A DNA stretch of 64,000 nucleotides from Aurifilum marmelostoma (lineage: Eukaryota > Ascomycota > Sordariomycetes > Diaporthales > Cryphonectriaceae). A program made the position numbers and the translations under genes. The stretch is taken from the NCBI GenBank assembly GCA_027559495.1, contig JAMXSV010000029.1, positions 434,001-498,000 of the forward strand, in the 5' to 3' direction. Of the stretch, positions 31,723-42,923 are shown one piece after another. Below the pieces are notes generated by a model. The model worked only from the letters and a program-made list of their open reading frames with translations, did no database searches and was not told the origin of the DNA. The first letter of the stretch is position 1. Every line of letters begins with the position of its first letter.

Positions 31723-33842
31723 ATGTCGCCAGTGTCGCCCGCCAAGGTCGCCCATGCCTCACTGGCTGGTGTCTCCAGCCTGCTGCACGGCATCTCCGGA
31801 GAAGTGACAGCACCGGATCCGATCCCTGCGGTAGTCGATTTCAACGGCACTGCCACCATTCTGCCGGCCCCTGCTGGGAGGCACAGGGTTGGTGTTCACG
31901 ACTACACTGTTCACTATGACGTGGATGAAGCACGCCAGTCACGCACTGCACGGTGCATAAATGCGACCGAGGCATCATTGAGCCAGCTGTACGGCGAGGA
32001 TGGCGTCTCGTACTACCGTGAGGCGTGTTCTGGTCCTCGCCACGTTCCTGTTTCCATGTTGTAAGATGTCGTCTTCTTGTCTTGACGGCTTCTGGCTTCT
32101 CACTGACCTCGTCTCATGCAAGTTATCCTACTTGTGGCTCCAATGGCCGGCTGCTCAACTATTCCACACTCTTCCCTGACTCCCTTCTCTCCGTCATCCA
32201 GGATGAGGTCTTTGGGGACACTAAGGCCTTGCATAATCTCGACACACAAATCCTACTTGATGCACCTGTCTGTGCGGGCACCTACCCTCTGATAATTTTC
32301 ACCCCTCCTATTGGAAGTCAACGTCAGGTGTACGCCCAGGCCGCGGGCGAGCGTGCCGCCGAAGGAAACATTGTGGTCACTGTGGACCATCCTCTCCTTT
32401 CTGGGGCTGTCGAGCTGGGTCACGACGAAAACTTGTTCAACTTGGCCGGCAGGGTCATCCAGCCCGAAGAAGGTCTCAACACAATGGTCTCTGACGTGGC
32501 ATCTGTCGCAGCCCATCTGGTATACTCCAAGCAAAACTCACTGCCTTCTTGGATCTGGCCAGCAGAAACTCAGATAAACCCCAAGAACGTCTGTGTCTAC
32601 GGCCACGGAGCTGGTGGGCAAGCTGCCGAGATGCTACAGTCCAGCACTGGGATTGCATGCGGTGGACGCCTGGATGGCCAATTGCGGATGCCAGCGCCTT
32701 ACACGGACAGTGATGTTCTCTACCAACCTCGCCGCAACAGAAGTTCCGAGGCTCTGCCGGACAAAGAAAACCTTCCCGACAACACTGAGGTTGCTGACAT
32801 CGCCCTCATACATTTTCTCACGGCACTGAAGAACATGGCACAGGGGATAGGCAGGACGGTAGTCCACTCGTTGCTCTCGATCAGCTGTCGCGTTATGGGC
32901 ACCTGTAATACTCTCGTTGAGAAACGCGGCTTGTTGGGCAATCCCCAAGACTACTACGACTTTAAGCCATCTGCCGCATGGGAGAAAAATTACGAGAAGG
33001 CCTGCTGCGAGGACTGTCACAGTCACGACTATGATTGTCAAAACGAGTGCAGCTCCTGTCACCATGAGGATTGGGAGCCCCATGACCCTGAGGACGACTA
33101 CGACTCTCACGAGTGCGAGAACGATCATGATTGGCATGATTGTGAGGACGACTGCGAGGATGACTGCGACTCGTACGATTGCGATAGTGACTGTGACTAT
33201 CATGACTGTCGGGACGACTGCGACTCGGACTGCTGCAAAGATCACCGTGGCTACAAGAAACCACCTCCCGGCACCTTTCCTCCCATGCCGTCTCCGCCTC
33301 CGCTGTATCCACCCCCCTGGTATCCTCCTCCCAGACCATATCCGAACTACACGTATCCGAACTACACTCGGCCCGGTGAGACGGCTCATCTCAGGAGAGA
33401 CTCGTATATCGACTCGGGCGCTGATCAAGATGTAGTCGGCGACCAGGAAGGCTATCAGTCCAAGGATGCGCAATACGATACCGACAAGAAGTATTCCTGT
33501 CCCAGATCTTGCTGTCAGGAAAGGTACCGGGGGGCCGGTCACAAGTATGAAGACGACGGCGATGAGGACTTGAGATACCCCGGAACAGCAGTGATCAGCA
33601 GTGACAAAGCTGATGAGAAGGGTGTGACCACGGTCAACACTGGTGCTGAGAAAGATGGCGAGATTCCAGTGGGAGCAACGGCCGACCATGATGAAAATGA
33701 TGGCGGCGATGATGGAGGAGATGATGAAGCGTATAACGAGGATGACAAAGACGATGAGGATGACGAGGGCGACGGGGAAGATGCTGGCGACCAGAACGAC
33801 GAGGACGGCAAGAATGACGAGGACGACGAGGACATGTTTTGA
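31723..33842 (+). CDS. PAF-acetylhydrolase-like pseudoenzyme with Cys/Asp/His-rich, proline-rich and acidic tail
   Basis: Two exons (31723-32060, 32123-33842; intron 62 bp, GTAAGA...CAAG) give 685 residues. Residues about 45-300 follow the platelet-activating-factor acetylhydrolase fold: GRHRVGVHDYTVHYDVD, PVSMFYPTC (across the intron), YPLIIFTPPIGSQRQVYAQA, GNIVVTVDHPLLSGAVEL, and NVCVYGHGAGGQAAEML. In the family the last block is GHSxGG; here the nucleophile position (275) is Gly, and I find no GxxHxSF catalytic-His block, so activity is doubtful. Residues 407-484 hold 16 Cys among Asp, Glu and His in repeats such as C-E-D-D-C and D-C-x-x-D-C. A proline-rich PPPWYPPPRPYPNYTYPNYT-type segment and a long Asp/Glu tail follow. 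No signal peptide is evident. Role unknown; metal binding by the tail is inference. Confidence 0.75.
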
Positions 33843-34453
33843 GACAAGCTAAACGTCGAGCCTTGGTCTGTATAACTGCCAATGTTGACGCACCCAAGCA
33901 CCTGGACCCCCCCTTTTTCTTATTTTGTATTTGTATGTTAGTATCTTTCTCGAGCCAGCACTGTTACCCACCTCAATGAAACCACCACGATACTATATCT
34001 GCTAGACTTCAGTTGACGTGACTCAATGATACGTGTCTGCCACCGCAATCCGACAGCTCACCTGCTGAATAGAGACCTGGTTCTCCAAATAGCAGGGACA
34101 GACCTGAAGGGGGAAAATCCTCGAAAAGGCAGAAAGAGAGACGAAAACCGCAGATTCGGGTAGCAATAGATGAGATCACAGCCAAAGAAATGCTGATGCG
34201 TGATTCCTACCATCGTAAGGGGAAGTTCTTATATCAATCCATCTGAATTTGTTTCGCGAGAGGATGCAAGGTTTAGCTATATAATTATCTAATGATAAGA
34301 AGAGAGGGCCTGTCACTGCATGGATGGCTCGAAGGGTATTGGATAGGGAGACCTTCAGAGGTATCGAGAGGCACGATGCACTTTCCATACGTGCTGAAAG
34401 ATCGCCTAGCTCGAGGCCCCCGTAAACCATGAGAGTGTGAACACCTGATTTCA
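33843..34453. other. Convergent 3' spacer, no gene seen
   Basis: 3' flanks of the PAF-AH-like gene (+) and Sld2 (-). No recognisable feature besides AT-rich stretches suitable for 3' end formation. Confidence 0.6.
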
Positions 34454-36244
34454 TCACCGGCGCCGCCTGAAGCGGCTGTTGTACCCTGGCCCGCCCCTTG
34501 CACCGTTGTTCCGCAGCTTGAGGCGCTTGAAGTTGGCGTGGGCGAGCTCGTTGACCTTGCGAGCGGCTTTCCTGACCGGGCCTCCGGTCTTTTTCTTCTC
34601 CTCGCCCTCATTAGCATTAGCCTTCTTTGCTGGCGGGTTGGCCTTCTTGCGGGACTTGATATTGCTGATATCCTGTGCCAGCTCGTCTTCGTCGTCTTCT
34701 GACCCGGCGAACTCTGATCCGGAGAGGAGGGCCGGGTCTTCCTCCTCGTCAATATTCACTTCGGTGTGATGTCGGTTGGCTGGGTTCTTTTCGTCCTCGT
34801 CAACGCCCTTGTCTGCTGAGGTAGCGGCAGTAGTAGGCCTCTTGGTCCTCACGGGCCTCATGTTCACTTTGCGGGTCGTTCTCTTCTGCCCCTTCTTCTT
34901 GAACACCCGCAGCGGCTGACCGTTGCGATCCAGGCCCGCATTTTCCTCGCCTGCCGAGTCGTACTTTGCCTCGTCATCAAACCCGCCGAGGAGGGTCATG
35001 TTCTGTTTCTGTGTGTCTTCTGCCAAGATACTTGGTCCAGCAACATTGTCGTCTGCTGCTTTCTCCGATGTGGGAGGCTCATTGGGCTTTTCGTCGATGG
35101 CTTTCGTCTTCTCCGGCTGTCCTTTAGCAGCTGCCTCATTCTCTACCTCACGCAGCGCGTCTAGCTCATCATCCAGCTCCTCCTCCTGCAGCCTCCGCAG
35201 GTCCGCCACGACACTGCTCAGCCCTCGCAGCAAGGGTTTTCGGGGCAGACGAATCGGCTCAGGAGAGACAAAGTCGCTGCTCTCGGTGATCTTGGCCATG
35301 GGGATGCGTCGCAGGAAGGCGGGCGTCTGGAACTGCAGCTTGGACACGGAGGATGACGACGTGCCGGGCGTCTTGACCGCCCTGTTCTCGTCGTGGGGCT
35401 TTAGCGGCGTGGCCAAGAGACCGCCACCGCCCTTGCGAGGCGACATCTGCTCGGTGTGCTTCTTCTTGTGTCGCGAAGACGAGGGTGTGCGACCCAGCGG
35501 CGCGGCGAGATCGGGACCCTTTCCGTCCACCACCGCCGACTTCTTTCTGGGCGTCTCCTCCACCATGACCTCCCTCCCGGCCTCGATGACCTGGGACAAC
35601 TTGACCGAGGCGGGCGGCTTGCAGGGCGAGTCGATCTCCGCGTCCTTAAATGGCAGGGAATCGAATAAGCCCAGCACCCGGCCGTCGCGCTGCGGGGTGG
35701 GGCCGATGGAGGTGGGCACGGCGGGGGAGAAGAGCTTTCGACTGAGGGAGGGCGTCACCGCCTCGCCGGCGCCGCCGGGCGTGAACATGTGCATAGTGCT
35801 GTGGGCGGGATTGTACCGGGACGAGGAGGGTGTCTCTGCTGCTGCGGCTGCTCGAAAGCGCTTCGTGGAGGGGGGTGCGTGAGGGGGCTGGTTGTGGGGA
35901 CTTGCGCTTGCGGCTGTCTCTGTTCTCGTCGTGATGGCGGTGCTGGGTTTTGTTGGTTGGTGGTGGGATCTTGCCGTCTAGGATGTCTCTGAGTTTCTGG
36001 TACTCCTTGTACGCGGCAGCTAGGAAGCAGGGTGTGTCAGTTCTCTGGACGAGAGAGAGAGAGAGAGCGCAGCGTTGTGGTTTCCGGGAGGAGAGGGCTT
36101 ACCCATCTCCCTGTTGTTCTTGATGTCCAGCCTGCTGGGCTTCGTGCCGCCATGGTCCTTGGAGAAGTCGAGCTCCCATGTCTTGATCTTGACACGCAGG
36201 TCCTTAGACTGAGCTTCATAACGCTCGCGCGTGATGTCGTCCAT
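34454..36244 (-). CDS. sld2: DNA replication regulator Sld2/Drc1 (one-base frame disruption)
   Basis: Replication-initiation factor that, after CDK phosphorylation, binds Dpb11 and helps load GINS and polymerase epsilon; related to the RecQL4 N-terminus. Exon 1 (36103-36244) encodes the conserved start MDDITRERYEAQSKDLRV...KIKTWELDF and GTKPSRLDIKNNREM. Exon 2 runs 34454-36019 (intron 83 bp, GTAAGC...CTAG) and continues AAAYKEYQKLRDILDGKIPP. At plus-strand G6 (35870-35875) one base must be removed: the protein then reads PSRTPSTKRFRAAAAAETPS instead of changing frame. Downstream are KLFSPAVPTSIGPTPQRDGR, the hallmark Sld2 block, many SP/TP sites, QFQTPAFLRRIP, an acidic middle, and a very basic Arg-rich C-terminus. 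Corrected length is 568 residues. No intron signals explain the frame change. Confidence 0.9.
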
Positions 36245-37601
36245 GGTTACTTTCGAAGTCGGAGGTAGGAGGAGGGGGGGAGGAGGGGCTTCAAGGATTG
36301 GTTTATATCATGCTCTCTTGTTTCTGGCGCAATTATCGTTTACTCTTGGCGGCGGCAAATGAATATAATAGTTGCAGTCAAAAGAGTATATTTTTAGTCT
36401 TGTGGAGTAGGCGGACTTGTCGATTGTCAATTGTGGTTCATCTATGTTTGGAAAGCGTTGTGTGTGCAGCAGGTCTACAGAATTAATTACTTGTTGGCAA
36501 TCCCACGACGCGGTAGAGGTTTCGAGGCGCGAGTGGACGCGACGGCCCGCCGTGGTGAGGCGGGGCCAGGCATGCCAGGGTTAGGGGAATAGTGCTTTGT
36601 ACCTGACATGACGTACGCATAAGACATTGGACATGAGCCGAATCAAAGGTCCCAGGAGATGACAGTATTGCCATGTCTATCGAATCGGGAAGCGATGTTG
36701 CTCACTCGATTATTTCATTCCTACCAAACTCTCTTATTCTTATGAACGGGAAAGATCCGTATATGACTAGTTGTATCATAAGATTGGGTTGTTGCAAGGC
36801 GGGAGGCCGCCAAGGTTGATCCCTCTCCCGGAGTCCTCCCATACAGAAGCCAACCCTGGCGTGAGTTCACTTACAGCCAGCCAGCCAGTGCAGTCATGCC
36901 TGCATCCAAGCACTTAACCAGGCCGACTGTGACAGGCGAGATGGTAGAGGACTTTCACGACGACCAATACGAACCTGGGTGCTCTCTCCACGGGTGGAGG
37001 ACCCACACATTTTCGGCCTCACGAAATACCGACCACAATATATGCAACATGGCATCAGCCCAAACTCGGCATCATCATTCATCATCTCTTGGTCTCTCAG
37101 GCATAATGATAACAACTCGCCAAGTCAGATCCATCACATGTTGTTCCATCTCTGGTGGTCCGAAGATCGACGATCCAAGGCTGCACGCCTCACTAAGGAA
37201 TCCTGGGCCCCAGAGTCGATGATCCCTTGTGATATCGGGATAGAGGGGGGCGCAGCCGGTTTCTCCGGGCAGAAATGTGGTCAACCACTCTCAAGATACA
37301 AGACAAGATATGTCCCTGTGACGGCTATTCTGTGCACCATGGAAAGGGAATGCTACATGGTAACCATGCGTGCCATGGCAGATGATCGATGGGGTATCCA
37401 AAGATGCACTCATTTCCGATCCTTAGTCATCAGATGAAGGCGCGCGACAGGTACCAGCCATCTCGGGGTGGTGATTCAGGACCCCCTGTTCAGGTGCAGC
37501 GGGTAGAAACGCCGCCCGTCTGACTTGACCCCGGGCGTCCAAGGATGCATGCCCACGCAGCACTTTGGGTAGTGGCAGGCCGGCAGGGCATGCCAGTAGG
37601 T

Positions 37602-37685
<84 letters not shown>

Positions 37686-38259
37686 GCCTCGTAAGCCGGG
37701 CTACTGCCTTATCATTAGAGACAGTACCAAGACCTACCACAGAATACAATACCAACATGATGGGGTTGTGGGCACGGTGCCGAACAACCCCATAGTATGT
37801 ACTATCGTACATGAGTACTAGGTTGTATGAGGTGGTGCTATAGCCCAGTACTATGCAGCGCTAAGACCAGCCCCATGTCAATTACCCCAGTACTTATTCT
37901 GCTGTCTGTGTGCCTGCGAGTTCTTTGTACCGCACCATACCATACTAATGTAGCAGTATGTTGGCCAGGGACTGACGTAGCGCACCTCCCGGGGTTGCCT
38001 GTCACAGGTGAGCACTTGACCAACCACCCACCTTGGCCGTCCACGCAGTAATGGAGCTTCCCCCAGTTCCTCATCACTCCCTGTACCTTCAACAACTCAT
38101 CGCCGTCCACTTTAATCACTCCTACCTCTTCACTGACTGTCGTCTGCTACCTTCCCTTCTTCTCTTTCCATCAAACCTCCCCATCAGATTTTCATCACCA
38201 CACCAACTCTCATTCCCTGCCTCGATTCCGTTCCTTGAAAGTCCACAAAGCTGCCCATC
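36245..38259. other. 2 kb divergent spacer between Sld2 and PEP4
   Basis: No gene seen. Contains a very long GT microsatellite and, at the right, the pyrimidine-rich leader of PEP4. Plus-strand frames near 36900-37440 are open but without recognisable sequence. Confidence 0.55.
37604..37683. repeat. (GT)40 microsatellite
   Basis: About 80 bp of uninterrupted GT (Z-DNA-forming type), the longest simple repeat in the window, lying roughly 600 bp upstream of PEP4. Confidence 0.97.
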
Positions 38260-39771
38260 ATGAAGGGTGCTATGCTGAGCGCCATGCGTGAGTCCATTAC
38301 CCGCCCTGCTCCTATGTCGCATGTTTGCCACCCCTTGTGATGACCTCTCTGTCCCGGAATACCGTCCATCTCAGCAGTGGACTCGCATTGTCTTTCCTCT
38401 CCTCTTCCCAGCACCCTTTGGAACATCCTCGCTGTCTGCGGTGTTGCGCCTCTTGCCTCTCGCCACCATGTTGTTCTCGCTGTCGTGACGCACACTGACG
38501 TCGGGTGATGATGTAGTCTTTGGCGCCTCCGCCCAGGCGGCTGGAGTCCACAAGATGAAGATCCAGAAGATTCCCTTCGAGGATCAGATGGTCAGTATCC
38601 GGCCTCTTACTGCCCTGTCGCATCTCTCGCTAAACAGATAACAGAAGGCGTTTCCCCTGCAGCAGCAGGCGAAGTGGCTCGAGCAGAAGTACTCGGGAGA
38701 CTGGAACCCTTTCTCCTCGCAGCAGCAGCCCATCCACATGGAGCAGGGACACCCTGTTCCTATTGAGAACTACCTGAATGCTCAGTGTACGTTGCCACCA
38801 CCTGTTCCTACCTTCGTCCGCTTGTCTAACCTCCGGCTGCAGACTTCTCCGAGATCAGCGTCGGAACTCCTCCCCAGTCCTTCAAGGTCATCCTCGACAC
38901 CGGTAGCTCCAACCTCTGGGTCCCGTCCTCCAAGTGCGGTTCCATAGCATGCTACCTGCACAACAAGTACGAGTCCTCCTCGTCCTCGACATACAAGAAG
39001 AACGGCTCCTCGTTCGAGATTCAGTATGGCTCTGGTAGCATGAAGGGTTTCGTCTCCCAGGACACCCTGACCATTGGAGACATTACTGTCAAGAACCAAG
39101 ACTTCGCCGAGGCTACCGAAGAGCCCGGGCTGGCCTTTGCCTTCGGCAAGTTCGACGGAATCTTGGGTATGGGATACGACACAATCTCCGTCAACAAGAT
39201 TGTGCCTCCGGTCTACAACATGATCGACCAGAAGCTCATCGACGAGCCCGTCTTCGCCTTCTACCTCAGCAGCGATGGCGATGGCTCCGAGGTCGTCTTT
39301 GGTGGCTCGGACAAGGCCCACTACACAGGCAAGATCGTCAACATTCCGGTCCGTCGCAAGGCCTACTGGGAGGTCGACCTCGACGGCATTACCATCGACG
39401 GCGAGACTGCCTCCTTCGAGGACTCCGGTATCATCCTGGACACCGGTACCTCCCTGATCGCTCTGACCACCGACATCGCGGAGATGCTGAACGCCCAGAT
39501 TGGTGCCAAGAAGGGTTATAGCGGAACCTACACCCTGGAGTGCAACACTCGCGACAGTCTGCCGGACATCACCTTTGGCCTTGCTGGCTACAACTTCACC
39601 ATCGGCCCTTACGACTACACCATTGAGTCCGGCGGTTCTTGCATCTCTGCCTTCATGGGCCTGAACCTGCCTGCTGGTCTGCAGGGTATCCTTGGTGATG
39701 CATTCCTCCGCCGGTGGTACAGCATCTACGACCTGGGCAACAACCAGGTCGGCATCGCTGCGGCCAAATAA
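38260..39771 (+). CDS. pep4: Vacuolar aspartic protease (proteinase A, PEP4)
   Basis: Pepsin-family endopeptidase (A1), the vacuolar activator of other hydrolases. Four exons (38260-38287, 38517-38590, 38645-38786, 38843-39771; introns 229, 54 and 56 bp) give 390 residues, close to known PEP4 proteins. The N-terminus MKGAMLSAMLFGASAQAAG is a signal peptide, followed by a propeptide with VHKMKIQKIPFEDQM and KWLEQKYSGDW. The mature enzyme starts around PVPIENYLNAQYFSEISVGT. Both catalytic motifs are present: ILDTGSSNLWVP (Asp100) and ILDTGTSLIALT (Asp281). The flap IQYGSGSMKG and C-terminal FLRRWYSIYDLGNNQVGIA are also present. The first exon is only 28 nt. Two potential N-glycosylation sites include NFT. 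No oddities; codon use is strongly biased, suggesting high expression. Confidence 0.96.
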
Positions 39772-40565
39772 ACGAGAGTCTATTTGCATATTGCAATGGG
39801 CGACTCTACCGGGTATATGTAAGAACACAATAGTTTGGGACTTGACATTTCGGAGAGCTTTATTGGGTCCCTTTTTCGAACACTTAATAAGGCCTTACTA
39901 GAGGTACTCCACCTCTCAACAACCCCCAAGTCATGGGTTTTCTTTTTCTTTTGGTTTTGTCTTTAGTGTCGCAACAGAATGTGTAAGGTAGTTTCGGAAT
40001 TGCATCGGTCGCATAGGACATATCGGACAGACACAATGGCTTGGTGAGACTTTTGAGCCCTCTTACCCATCTTATGGACTATAGTGAAATAAGGTAGAAG
40101 AGGTTGACCGGAGCGATTCATGCGCTGTTGTTTTCTGTGAAATAGGATCAACTTCGGAATCGTGAGTCAAACGGACTCGTCCCACCTAGTAAACACAAGC
40201 CGTCAACCTTATGGTGATCACTATTACGTACTATGTATGTATCATGCATAACTGTACTGTACCGCATTTGGGAGAGACAATCCCTCCGAAGTTCGCACAG
40301 CGAAGCTAAGCTTGCCCCCTTGAAGTGTCCGACCCAAAGGCCCCAAGAACAAACCCCGCCACATCGACTTAGCGTCCTTGGAGCGCGTGTTGGATTTTTT
40401 TTCGCCCCGGATCGGCGACTTTAAGATTTGTTGCCCACTGACTCCCTTCAACTTGCTCGGTTTCTTTATATTCTTTCTCTCCCAAACCACCATTTGCTCG
40501 GGTCTCCTGCATAACCTCAACCTTTCGTGCAGTTCATCAAGACATACACAAGAAGAAGCATCACA
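39772..40565. other. Spacer between PEP4 and SHMT
   Basis: 3' flank of PEP4 and promoter/leader of the hydroxymethyltransferase. A pyrimidine-rich leader precedes the SHMT ATG. No other feature recognised. Confidence 0.6.
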
Positions 40566-42234
40566 ATGGCTAGCAACGGCCACTCGTACGCCCTGTCCCA
40601 GGGTCACAAGGACGCAAGTCTCTCCCTCGACTCAACCCCGCGGCGCCACCGTGGGGTCAAGCTCTGGACAAAGCTTACTGACTGTTCTATAGATGCTGGA
40701 GAAGTCCCTCCTGGACACCGACCCTGAGGTCGCCCAGATCATGGTGAGCCCCCCTCAAGAAGCTAAACAGCCACGTCCGGACCGAAGTCTGACACCTTTA
40801 CTTCCAGAGCAAAGAGATTCAGCGCCAGAGGGAGTCCATCATTCTCATCGCCTCCGAGAATGTTACCTCCCGTGCCGTCTTCGACGCCCTTGGCTCTCCC
40901 ATGTCCAACAAGTACTCAGAGGGCCAGCCTGGTGCTCGTTACTACGGTGGCAACGAGCACATTGACCAGATCGAGCTGCTCTGCCAGAAGCGTGCCCTTG
41001 AGGCCTTCAACCTCGACTCCGAGAAGTGGGGTGTCAACGTCCAGTCTCTCAGTGGCAGCCCTGCCAACCTGCAGGTCTACCAGGCTCTGATGCCTCCTCA
41101 CGGTCGTCTGATGGGTCTTGACCTCCCCCACGGTGGTCACTTGAGCCACGGCTACCAGACGCCTGCTAAGAAGTATGTTCCCTTGCGACCTCATCCCGCG
41201 AGGTAAGACTCTCGACTGACCGAAATGTACTCTACTCCTTTAGGATCTCTGCCGTTTCCACCTACTTCGAGACCATGCCTTACCGTGTCGATATCGAGAC
41301 CGGTATCATCGACTACGACACCCTCGAGAAGAATGCCGGTATCTACCGTCCCAAGATCCTCGTCGCTGGTACTTCAGCCTACTGCCGTCTGATCGACTAT
41401 GCACGCATGCGCAAGATCGCCGACAGCGTTGGTGCATACCTGGTTGTCGATATTGCTCACATCTCGGGACTTGTCGCGTCTGGCGTCATCCCCTCGCCAT
41501 TTGAGCACGCCGACGTTGTCACCACCACCACCCACAAGTCCCTCCGTGGACCTCGTGGCGCCATGATCTTCTTCCGCAAGGGCGTCCGCTCTGTCAACCC
41601 CAAGACCGGCAAGGAGGTCATGTACGACCTCGAGGATCCCATCAACTTCTCCGTTTTCCCTGGCCACCAGGGCGGTCCCCACAACCACACCATTACTGCG
41701 CTGGCCGTCGCCCTGAAGCAGGCCCACACGCCTGAGTTCAAGGCGTACCAGCAGCAGGTTGTCGATAACGCCAAGGCCCTGGAGAACAAGTTCAAGTCCA
41801 TGGGCCACACGCTGGTGTCGGGCGGCACAGACTCCCACATGGTCCTGCTCGACCTGCGGCCCTTCTCCCTGGACGGCGCACGTGTCGAGGTCGTGCTCGA
41901 GCACATGAACATTGCGTGCAACAAGAACGCCATCCCCGGCGACAAGTCTGCGCTGACGCCTTGCGGTATCCGCATCGGCACCCCAGCCATGACCTCCCGT
42001 GGCTTCGGCACCGCCGAGTTCGAGCGCGTTGCCAGCTACATCATCGAGGCCATCAACATCTGCAAGGAGGTGCAGGCCAGTCTGCCCAAGGAGGCCAACA
42101 AGCTCAAGGACTTCCGGGCCAAGATCCAGAGCGGCGAGGTCGAGAAGATCAATGCTCTCAAGAAGGAGATCAAGGAGTGGTCGACCACCTTCCCCCTGCC
42201 CGTTGAGGGATGGCGCATGGATGCTGGTATCTAA
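40566..42234 (+). CDS. Serine hydroxymethyltransferase, cytosolic
   Basis: PLP enzyme interconverting serine and glycine with tetrahydrofolate, central to one-carbon metabolism. Four exons (40566-40613, 40693-40743, 40808-41172, 41244-42234) give 484 residues. There is no mitochondrial presequence: it starts MASNGHSYALSQGHKD, matching cytosolic forms. Conserved blocks include MLEKSLLDTDPEVAQIM, IILIASENVTSRAVFDALG, SNKYSEGQPGARYYGGNEHI, HLSHGYQTPAKK and the PLP-lysine motif TTTTHKSLRGPRG (Lys253; Ser replaces the usual Thr after Lys). PFSLDGARVE and CGIRIGTPAMTSRG follow. Intron 1 (40614-40692) begins GCAAGT and ends TATAG, a GC-AG intron; no GT donor keeps frame. The other introns are GT-AG. 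Neighbour PEP4 is tandem but unrelated. Confidence 0.96.
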
Positions 42235-42923
42235 GATCCAGCAAGACTCGAATCATCCCCAGCAAGAGGCAGCGTCGTAGTGAGTAAATTCGGAGTGGAT
42301 GTATGGGATAAAAACACAAAAAAATTGGGACTGGCGTTATTCAACAGCAAAAGTCATTGGACGGATGATGATGATATCCAAAAACAGGCTTCCACAGCTT
42401 GTTTCTTACTGTTCTTCTTCGGCGGGTTATGGAGCAAAGGGCGAGTTTTCCTTTTCTTTTTGACAACTGTTTCTCTTAACGAAAACGGAAGCGATACACA
42501 AAATGCGGGAGGAAGGCCATCATTGCATTGCATTTCATCAGGCGTTGCAAGACACTTTCGGGTGTGGGGCTTTCTTCCGGGACTGCCAGCGAACGAAGAC
42601 CGCTTCAACGCGGCTTTTGGACTTATTTCTCGGCAGCACGATCTATCTCTGTTCGGTCGCCCGTGTATGTGCTCTTTCTTACATACTTGGGAATCAATTG
42701 ACTGAGCATGTGTATGGGAAGTACTTGTCTTGTGTCGTGTCTGTTCCTATCATGAGGTGTGACTTGTGATCTTGGATACTTATGCTCAGATCCCTGTATC
42801 TGATTGCGTTTGCCCTGTGCCCTGTTCCATGACTTCTTTTCCTTTCACCTAAGCTGTGAGGTTGCTCGTCCTTTTAAGGGAGACTGTCTGACTGCTTATA
42901 CTACCCCCAGACTTACACACTGT
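42235..42923. other. Convergent 3' spacer, no gene seen
   Basis: 3' flanks of SHMT (+) and the D-2-hydroxyacid dehydrogenase (-). Open frames here lack recognisable sequence. Confidence 0.6.

Noticed and set aside
32634..33689. 351-codon minus-strand ORF opposite the PAF-AH-like gene
   Set aside because: It is the mirror of the Asp/Cys-rich codons (GAC/TGC read as GTC/GCA, giving Val/Ala/Ile runs); the plus strand carries the hydrolase family blocks.
34923..35882. 319-codon plus-strand ORF opposite Sld2
   Set aside because: Shadow of the Sld2 coding strand (Ser/Pro-rich by complementarity).
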